From assembly GCA_016786965.1 (NCBI GenBank), contig JAEUVL010000139.1, forward strand, positions 1 to 19,743: DNA of 19,743 nt, written 5' to 3'. Shown piece by piece: positions 14,598 to 19,743 of the stretch. Source of the DNA: Chitinophagaceae bacterium (GTDB lineage Bacteria > Bacteroidota > Bacteroidia > Chitinophagales > Chitinophagaceae). The translations under genes were made by a program, and so were the position numbers. The first letter of the stretch is position 1. The number at the start of each line of letters is the position of its first letter. The notes under the pieces are model-generated. The model was not told the DNA's origin, did no database searches, and was given only the letters and a program-made list of their open reading frames with translations.

Positions 14598-14601
14598 CCC
14601 T

Positions 14602-15153
14602 GTGAAGAAGATCATAACCTTATTCCTTTTTGTTTACTCTTTTCGCCTGCAGGCGCAGGAGGCTCTTTCCTACTCGCAAATACTGGAAAATAATACGGAG
14701 ATCAGTTTTCAGGACAGCCTGCTGATCACTAACCTTGGCAGCGATAGGAAGACCATAGATACATTTACTGTAAAGAAATGGTTTTTACCTGCTTTGTCCG
14801 GGTCGCAAGATGTAAAATTGAAGAACCGTAATTTTTTCCTGGCAGGGAAAATAACGACTAATGATCATTTCGACCTTCATGTACTGGTAGAAGATAAAAA
14901 GAAGGAAGACAGTACCGTGCTGCAAATAGTACACCTGGTAACAACAAGAAAAGACGGCAGTTATATTTCTGCTTTCAAAGCGGCGGTAACGGGTACAAAG
15001 AAAAAATCTAATTATTACACTTCTTCCTGGTTATATAAAGGTTTCAGTATTGTACAGGATTCAAAAATTGTTACCAGCACTGCATCCCTGGCCGATGTAA
15101 CGCAATACAAGATCAATAAGTCCGGCCGGTTCATCATGTATTCTAACTATTAA
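14602..15153 (+). CDS. Small secreted protein of unknown function
   Basis: A 183-residue protein with a signal peptide (about 1-18, MKKIITLFLFVYSFRLQA). The mature part is polar and strand-rich (ISFQDSLLITNLGSDRKTIDTF, FDLHVLVEDKKKEDSTVLQIVHLV), compatible with a small beta protein; no domain was recognised. The start is GTG at 14602: no other Met occurs until near the C-terminus, so the signal peptide requires it. The stop at 15153 is one base from the stop of the LD-carboxypeptidase gene on the other strand, so the two transcripts must overlap or end inside each other. Confidence 0.8.
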   Translation: MKKIITLFLFVYSFRLQAQEALSYSQILENNTEISFQDSLLITNLGSDRKTIDTFTVKKWFLPALSGSQDVKLKNRNFFLAGKITTNDHFDLHVLVEDKKKEDSTVLQIVHLVTTRKDGSYISAFKAAVTGTKKKSNYYTSSWLYKGFSIVQDSKIVTSTASLADVTQYKINKSGRFIMYSNY

Positions 15154-15154
15154 G

Positions 15155-16063
15155 TTATTCTTCCAGTACAACTTTTTCCGGGGTGATCTTCAGGCGGTAT
15201 TGCACTCCTACTTTCAGGGCATAGTTCCTGTCGGAATGGCTCACGGGAAAATCGTAGCATACCGGGTAATCATATTCTTTTACTATATCCTGCAGCAGTT
15301 CGAATATTGTTTTGCCAAAAGGTCTTTCCGTATCTTTTATATCTGTAAATCCGCCCAATATCAACCCTGCCAGTTTATCCAGCTTACCGCTCCTTTTTAA
15401 CTGGTGCATCATCCGGTCAATATTATACAGTTGCTCACCCACGTCTTCAATAAATAAAATCCTCCCTTTGGTTTTACTTTCAGAACTGGTGCCGGTGATA
15501 TGGGCCAGCAATGCCAGGTTACCTCCCACGAGTTCACCTGTTGCTTCACCTTCCCTGTTAAAGGGGTGCCCGTCTGTCTCATATCTTGCTTTAGTTCCCT
15601 GCAACGCCTCTTTTAATGAAAGCACATATTCGTTTTTATATCCCTCTTCATTAAAAGCCCCGGCCATGGGCGAGTGAAGTGATGCAATACCGTAATTAGC
15701 ATACAGGTGAGAATGTAATACGGTGATATCGCTGTAGCCGATGATCCATTTGGGGTGCTTCCTGAATTTTTTGAACTTCAGTTGCTCTATAATACGTCCC
15801 GTGCCATAACCGCCGCGGGCACAAAGTACTGCCTGCACTTCTGCATCATCCAGCATCTGTTGCAGATCATTCAGCCGCTCTTCATCAGTGCCGGAAAAAT
15901 AAGTGGAGGAATTTCCTCCTACAGTACTACCCACCTTTACCTTATACCCCCACTCCTGCAAAGCAGTTATACAGGCCTGTACCTTTTCAGCAGCCATATA
16001 TCCGGCCGGGCAAACCAACCCGATCGTATCTCCATTCTGCAAATAGGGTGGTACTATGATCAT
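15155..16063 (-). CDS. LD-carboxypeptidase (peptidase family S66)
   Basis: S66 LD-carboxypeptidases remove the terminal D-Ala from tetrapeptide muropeptides in peptidoglycan recycling; members are generally cytoplasmic. The 302-residue length is normal. The Ser-Glu-His set is visible: S111 in WIIGYSDIT, E206 in LFIEDVGE and H276 in FPVSHSDRNYAL. The N-terminal LQNGDTIGLVCPAG and CARGGYGTGRII are family signatures. No signal peptide is present, agreeing with a cytoplasmic role. The ATG at 16063 begins just before the conserved PPYLQNGD. It is divergent from the Crp/Fnr gene with 62 bases between them, and tail-to-tail with the small secreted protein gene. Confidence 0.95.
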   Translation of the reverse strand: MIIVPPYLQNGDTIGLVCPAGYMAAEKVQACITALQEWGYKVKVGSTVGGNSSTYFSGTDEERLNDLQQMLDDAEVQAVLCARGGYGTGRIIEQLKFKKFRKHPKWIIGYSDITVLHSHLYANYGIASLHSPMAGAFNEEGYKNEYVLSLKEALQGTKARYETDGHPFNREGEATGELVGGNLALLAHITGTSSESKTKGRILFIEDVGEQLYNIDRMMHQLKRSGKLDKLAGLILGGFTDIKDTERPFGKTIFELLQDIVKEYDYPVCYDFPVSHSDRNYALKVGVQYRLKITPEKVVLEE

Positions 16064-16125
16064 GCGTAAATTTTTATGTTAACAAAATAAACTCTTTTAA
16101 GTAATTCTTTTACTAATTTTCTCTT

Positions 16126-16689
16126 GTGGACACATTACAAAAAGCCATAGAAAATATTTCTCCCTTATCCGCACAAAGTGCTGGCCCTTTTCTGGAGGCC
16201 TGGAAGCATTGGTCGTTTCCCAAAGACCAGGTACTGCTGAGAGAACATACCGTATCTGATTATATCTATTTTATTAAAAAGGGCGTCGCCAGGATATATT
16301 ACTATAAGAACAATAAGGAGATCACCGAATGGCTGGCCATGGACGATCAGTTTTTCCTGTCCATCACCAGTTTTTTTCAACGACAGCCAAGCCACCTGAT
16401 CATTCAGGCCCTGGAACCTTCTGAGGTATATGGCATACATCATAATGACCTGATGAAACTGGCCGATGAATATCATGAAGTAGAGAGATTGCTCCGCAGG
16501 ATGGTAACAACCTCTCTTATTCTTTCGCAAATACGAATGGACTCGATACAGTTTGAGACAGCTCACCAGCGCTACGAAAGGTTACTGCAAACTTCACCCC
16601 AGATCATCCAGCGGGTGCCCTTGTCCTATATTGCCTCTTTCCTCGGGATCACCCTTGAAACGCTCAGCCGTATCAGGTCCGGCAAATAA
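16126..16689 (+). CDS. Crp/Fnr-family transcription regulator without Fe-S cysteines
   Basis: A 187-residue regulator with a cyclic-nucleotide-binding-type beta-roll (about 25-110), a dimer helix (about 112-150) and a short C-terminal helix-turn-helix (about 164-187, VPLSYIASFLGITLETLSRI). The recognition helix carries E178, S181 and R182 (LETLSR), the E..SR pattern that FNR uses to read TTGA half-sites. There is no cysteine in the protein, so it cannot hold an FNR-type iron-sulfur cluster, and the CRP cAMP-binding motif is not evident; the ligand is unknown. The start is GTG at 16126. The protein ends right after the recognition helix, as in many Bacteroidota members. A matching palindrome lies just downstream at 16695. 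Confidence 0.92.
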   Translation: MDTLQKAIENISPLSAQSAGPFLEAWKHWSFPKDQVLLREHTVSDYIYFIKKGVARIYYYKNNKEITEWLAMDDQFFLSITSFFQRQPSHLIIQALEPSEVYGIHHNDLMKLADEYHEVERLLRRMVTTSLILSQIRMDSIQFETAHQRYERLLQTSPQIIQRVPLSYIASFLGITLETLSRIRSGK

Positions 16690-16694
16690 CATTA

Positions 16695-16710
16695 TTTGAC
16701 ATTTGTCAAA
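16695..16710. promoter_or_regulatory. FNR-type palindromic operator between the regulator and GH3 genes
   Basis: TTTGACA (16695-16701) and TGTCAAA (16704-16710) form a perfect 7-2-7 palindrome. In Crp/Fnr terms it is TTGAC-N4-GTCAA, the spacing of the FNR family. It lies 5 bases after the regulator's stop and 48 bases before the GH3 start. If the GACCTTTG at 16732 is the -7 box, the centre is near -41.5, the position of class II activator sites. Confidence 0.55.
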
Positions 16711-16731
16711 CCAATCTGTTGCAATGCAAAT

Positions 16732-16739
16732 GACCTTTG
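16732..16739 (+). promoter_or_regulatory. Candidate -7 box for the GH3 gene
   Basis: GACCTTTG matches seven of eight positions of TAnnTTTG and would start transcription near 16744, about 15 bases before the ATG at 16759. No TTG occurs at the normal -33 distance, which would fit an activator-dependent promoter. Confidence 0.35.
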
Positions 16740-16758
16740 GTATCTAAACGATTGTAAC

Positions 16759-19077
16759 ATGAAAATCCTTCCTTTCCTTCTCACCCTGTTATTAGTTCCT
16801 GCTATTGCATTTTCCCAATCCACTAATGCAAAAGACCTGGTGTCTAAAATGACACTGGAAGAAAAAGTAAACCTTGTGGTAGGGATGGGTATGAACCTTC
16901 CCGGCATGAATACCGGTGCACCGGTAGTGGGGCAAACCATGGACAAAGTGCCCGGAGCAGCAGGCACCACTTACGGGATCCCCCGTCTTGGCATTCCAAA
17001 TACGGTGGTGGCTGATGGGCCAGCTGGTCTTCGCATTGAGCCAGTCAGAAAGGATGATAAAAATACCTTTTACGCTACTGCATGGCCCGTAGCTACGCTC
17101 ATCGCCTCCTCCTGGGACATCAAACTGGCGGAAGAGATAGGAGCCGCAATGGGTAACGAGGTGAAGGAATATGGTGTGGATGTGATATTAGGGCCAGCAC
17201 TTAATATTCACCGCAATTCATTGGGTGGACGGAATTTTGAATACTACTCTGAAGACCCCCTTATATCCGGTAAAATGGCCGCTGCACTGGTCAACGGGAT
17301 TGAATCGAATGGTGTAGGCACTTCTATAAAACACTATGCTGTCAATAACCAGGAAACAAACCGTAATACGGTAAATGTGATTCTTAGTGAAAGGGCCTTA
17401 CGGGAGATCTACCTGAAAGGATTCCAGATAGCAGTGAAGGAATCACAACCGTGGACCGTTATGAGCTCATATAATTATATCAACGGGAAATATACATCCG
17501 AAGACTACGACCTGCTGACGACCATACTGAGAAAAGAATGGGGTTTTAAAGGATTGGTAATGACAGATTGGTTTGGCGGTAAAGATGCCGTAGCACAAAT
17601 GAAAGCCGGCAATGATCTGCTGATGCCGGGTACTGCTGCACAAAAGAAAACTATCCAAGATGCGGTAACTAACGGCACATTGGATATTAAAATACTGGAT
17701 GAAAATGCAGCCCGGATAACGGACTATGTACTTAATTCACAGGCATACAAAAAATATGCATTTAGCAACAAGCCAGACCTGGCCGAACATGCCAAACTGG
17801 TGCGCACCGCAGCAGCAGAAGGTATGGTGTTGTTAAAAAATAATAATGCGTTACCATTGAAGAAAACAATCAAAGTAGCAGCATTTGGCAATACTTCGTA
17901 CAGCTTTATTGCCGGAGGTACCGGCAGTGGCGATGTGAATGAAGCCTACACTATTTCACTGGTGCAGGGCCTAACCAATGCCGGCTTTACTTTAGACGAA
18001 CAAATTAAAACAGCCTACACAGGTTACCTTGATGAGTACAATACAAAGAACCCGAAGAAAGGGTTTATACAGGAAATAATGAACCCTACACCCGCTGCTC
18101 CTGAATTTGATGCCTACAAAAAAATGCTGGTAAAAAAGGCTGAAGAAACTGATGTGGCGCTGATCACCATTGGCAGGAATGCCGGAGAGTTTCGGGACAG
18201 GCAGAAGGACAATGATTTTTATTTGTCTGATGCCGAAAAAACGTTGATCACCAGCGTAGCTGCTGCCTACCATGCCAATGGGAAAAAAGTGATCGTTATC
18301 ATTAATGCGGGTGGGGTGATCGATGTGGCTTCGTGGAGAAATGAAGCGGATGCGATCCTGCTGGCCTGGCAGGGCGGGCAGGAAGCCGGTAATGCGGTGG
18401 CTGATATACTGAGCGGCCATGTAAATCCTTCAGGAAAACTGGCTACCACTTTTCCGCTACGGTATGAAGATGAGCCCTCCAGTAAAAATTTCCCGGGCAT
18501 GGAATTTCCGGAAAAAGCCACCACCGGTATGCTGGGCATGAAAGCTGTTCCTGCAGAAGTAACCTATGAGGAAGGTATCTATGTAGGCTACCGGTATTTT
18601 AATTCGTTTGACATAAAGACCGCTTACGAATTTGGTTTCGGATTATCCTATACTAATTTTTCTTACGGCAATATGGAGCTGAGCAGCAAGGACCTTAAGG
18701 AAAAGATCACTGCCACGTTGACGGTGACCAACAATGGAAAGACAGCCGGAAAAGAAATAGTGCAATTGTATATTTCAGCCCCGTCCAATAAACTAAATAA
18801 ACCTTCTGCAGAATTAAAAGGCTTCGCCAAAACAAAATTGTTGCAGCCTGGGCAATCTCAAAAGATCAGTTTTACTATTACCCCTGCAGACCTGGCCTCT
18901 TTTAACACCGCTTCTACTGCATGGATAGCGGACGCCGGTTCTTATACGGTAAAGATCGGCGCTTCTTCCACAGACATTAAACAGAGCAGCATCTTTTCGC
19001 TGGATAAAGAAATAGTGACGGAAAAATGCTTTAAAGTAATGACACCACAGGCACCAGTTAAAGAATTAATGAAATGA
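16759..19077 (+). CDS. Secreted GH3-family beta-glucosidase
   Basis: GH3 enzymes release terminal beta-linked sugars, usually glucose or xylose, from oligosaccharides. The 772 residues comprise a signal peptide (1-19, ending AFS), an N-terminal TIM-barrel domain (about 24-325), an alpha/beta sandwich domain (about 350-625) and a C-terminal fibronectin III-like domain (about 645-740, ELKGFAKTKLLQPGQSQ). The nucleophile is D270 in GFKGLVMTDWFGG, and the probable acid/base is E477 in GRNAGEFRDR. Substrate-site motifs ADGPAGLRI, GGRNFEYYSEDP and SIKHYAVNNQETNR are complete. No PA14 insertion is seen. An in-frame extension back to 16696 is possible but would hide the signal peptide and overlap the operator, so ATG 16759 is used. 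It follows the Crp/Fnr gene and precedes an esterase. The exact sugar cannot be told. Confidence 0.95.
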   Translation: MKILPFLLTLLLVPAIAFSQSTNAKDLVSKMTLEEKVNLVVGMGMNLPGMNTGAPVVGQTMDKVPGAAGTTYGIPRLGIPNTVVADGPAGLRIEPVRKDDKNTFYATAWPVATLIASSWDIKLAEEIGAAMGNEVKEYGVDVILGPALNIHRNSLGGRNFEYYSEDPLISGKMAAALVNGIESNGVGTSIKHYAVNNQETNRNTVNVILSERALREIYLKGFQIAVKESQPWTVMSSYNYINGKYTSEDYDLLTTILRKEWGFKGLVMTDWFGGKDAVAQMKAGNDLLMPGTAAQKKTIQDAVTNGTLDIKILDENAARITDYVLNSQAYKKYAFSNKPDLAEHAKLVRTAAAEGMVLLKNNNALPLKKTIKVAAFGNTSYSFIAGGTGSGDVNEAYTISLVQGLTNAGFTLDEQIKTAYTGYLDEYNTKNPKKGFIQEIMNPTPAAPEFDAYKKMLVKKAEETDVALITIGRNAGEFRDRQKDNDFYLSDAEKTLITSVAAAYHANGKKVIVIINAGGVIDVASWRNEADAILLAWQGGQEAGNAVADILSGHVNPSGKLATTFPLRYEDEPSSKNFPGMEFPEKATTGMLGMKAVPAEVTYEEGIYVGYRYFNSFDIKTAYEFGFGLSYTNFSYGNMELSSKDLKEKITATLTVTNNGKTAGKEIVQLYISAPSNKLNKPSAELKGFAKTKLLQPGQSQKISFTITPADLASFNTASTAWIADAGSYTVKIGASSTDIKQSSIFSLDKEIVTEKCFKVMTPQAPVKELMK

Positions 19078-19158
19078 TCAATACAAATTGCTGTCGTTTT
19101 CCTGATAAGGACTTTTCTTTTATTAACTTCAATGCCTGTTATCTATAAAACAACATTC

Positions 19159-19743
19159 ATGAGAACTATTCTTATTACCCTCTTTGTATTACTGGCTTTT
19201 TCCGGTGCATCCCAGGACCTCAGCCTGTACCAGAAAAAAGAATTTACCTACAGTGAAGGGAAAGTGCTGCCATACAGGATACTATATCCGGAGAACTATG
19301 ATAAGAATAAAAAGTACCCGCTGGTATTATTTCTTCACGGAGCAGGTGAGCGAGGCAGTGATAATGAAAAGCAATTAGTGCATGGTTCCAAATTATTCCT
19401 CACCCCGGAAAACAGGAAAAACTTTCCTGCCATTGTAGTATTTCCACAATGCCCGGAGAACAGCTTCTGGAGCTCCGTTTCTGTTGACCGGAGCAAAAGC
19501 CCTGTTTCTTTCGAGTTCAATTATGAAAATGCTATTACCTGGCCACTGGATGCCGTACAAAAACTGGTAATGCAGTTGCAGGCAGATGAGGCAATTGATA
19601 ATAAGAAGTGCTACATCACCGGCTTATCTATGGGTGGCATGGGCACTTTTGAATTGGTTTATCGGTTCCCCAAATTATTTGCAGCTGCCATGCCGATCTG
19701 CGGCGGCGGCGATGCAATTCATTATGACAAGCGGGTGAAAAAA
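19159..19743 (+). CDS. Secreted alpha/beta hydrolase/esterase (C-terminus cut by window edge)
   Basis: The first 195 residues of an exported serine esterase. A signal peptide (about 1-18) is followed by a domain like those of CE1/PHB-depolymerase-type or prolyl-oligopeptidase-type esterases found near glycoside hydrolases. The oxyanion region is LVLFLHGAGERGSDN (residues 55-69), and the nucleophile is S157 in ITGLSMGGMGTFEL. The catalytic Asp and His lie beyond the window. The frame is open to the last base. It begins 81 bases after the GH3 stop, with no terminator seen between, so co-transcription is likely. It may remove acyl or feruloyl groups from plant polysaccharide fragments, but that is inferred only from the GH3 neighbour. 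Confidence 0.85.
   Translation, partial: MRTILITLFVLLAFSGASQDLSLYQKKEFTYSEGKVLPYRILYPENYDKNKKYPLVLFLHGAGERGSDNEKQLVHGSKLFLTPENRKNFPAIVVFPQCPENSFWSSVSVDRSKSPVSFEFNYENAITWPLDAVQKLVMQLQADEAIDNKKCYITGLSMGGMGTFELVYRFPKLFAAAMPICGGGDAIHYDKRVKK

Noticed and set aside
16077..16084. TGTTAACA palindrome between the LD-carboxypeptidase and regulator genes as an autoregulatory site
   Set aside because: Only 8 bp in AT-rich DNA and not of the TTGA-N6-TCAA form; too likely by chance.
16696..16758. 21-residue N-terminal extension of the GH3 enzyme from a TTG start
   Set aside because: It would bury the signal peptide and start inside the palindromic operator; the ATG at 16759 gives a normal exported protein.

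Overview
The window looks like a piece of a Bacteroidota chromosome, most likely Chitinophagaceae (lineage inferred, not tested). Base composition is moderate. Most genes lack a Shine-Dalgarno sequence, GTG and TTG starts are common, and Bacteroidota-type -7 promoter boxes (TAnnTTTG) lie just upstream of many starts. The proteins fit that group too: a stand-alone DsbD N-domain protein in front of a full DsbD, SPII lipoproteins and secreted proteins of unknown function. No rRNA, tRNA, CRISPR array, prophage or transposase gene was seen.

Left part (1-5823): the 5' half of uvrA (minus, running off the edge) is divergent from an ECF-type sigma factor gene. The sigma gene ends in a structured inverted-repeat region and a bidirectional terminator, facing the minus-strand dsb pair. 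In that pair the upstream gene encodes a small periplasmic DsbD-alpha-like protein with its Cys pair. The downstream gene encodes a full-length DsbD whose own N-terminal domain has lost both cysteines. purQ follows upstream, away from other purine genes.

Middle (5982-10807): a polytopic membrane protein and a secreted protein of unknown function form a likely two-gene minus-strand unit, divergent from the potassium transporter gene kup.

Right-middle (10989-15153): two paralogous membrane-anchored alpha/beta hydrolases flank a TPR lipoprotein, followed by a small secreted protein of unknown function. A 657-bp gene-poor gap between the first hydrolase and the lipoprotein holds the most striking non-coding structure: nine 11-bp units in two opposed blocks (12026-12134).

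Right end (15155-19743): an S66 LD-carboxypeptidase (peptidoglycan recycling) is divergent from a short Crp/Fnr-family regulator. Next come a secreted GH3 beta-glucosidase and a secreted esterase cut by the window edge. A perfect FNR-type palindrome sits between the regulator and the GH3 gene, and the regulator's recognition helix carries the matching E..SR pattern. This suggests local control of a small glycoside-degrading unit.

The coding content is mostly ordinary. The points worth a second look are non-coding: the opposed 11-bp array, two homologous palindromic intergenic elements about 5 kb apart (one may supply a promoter to a hydrolase gene), the FNR-like operator, and the division of cysteines between the two Dsb proteins.
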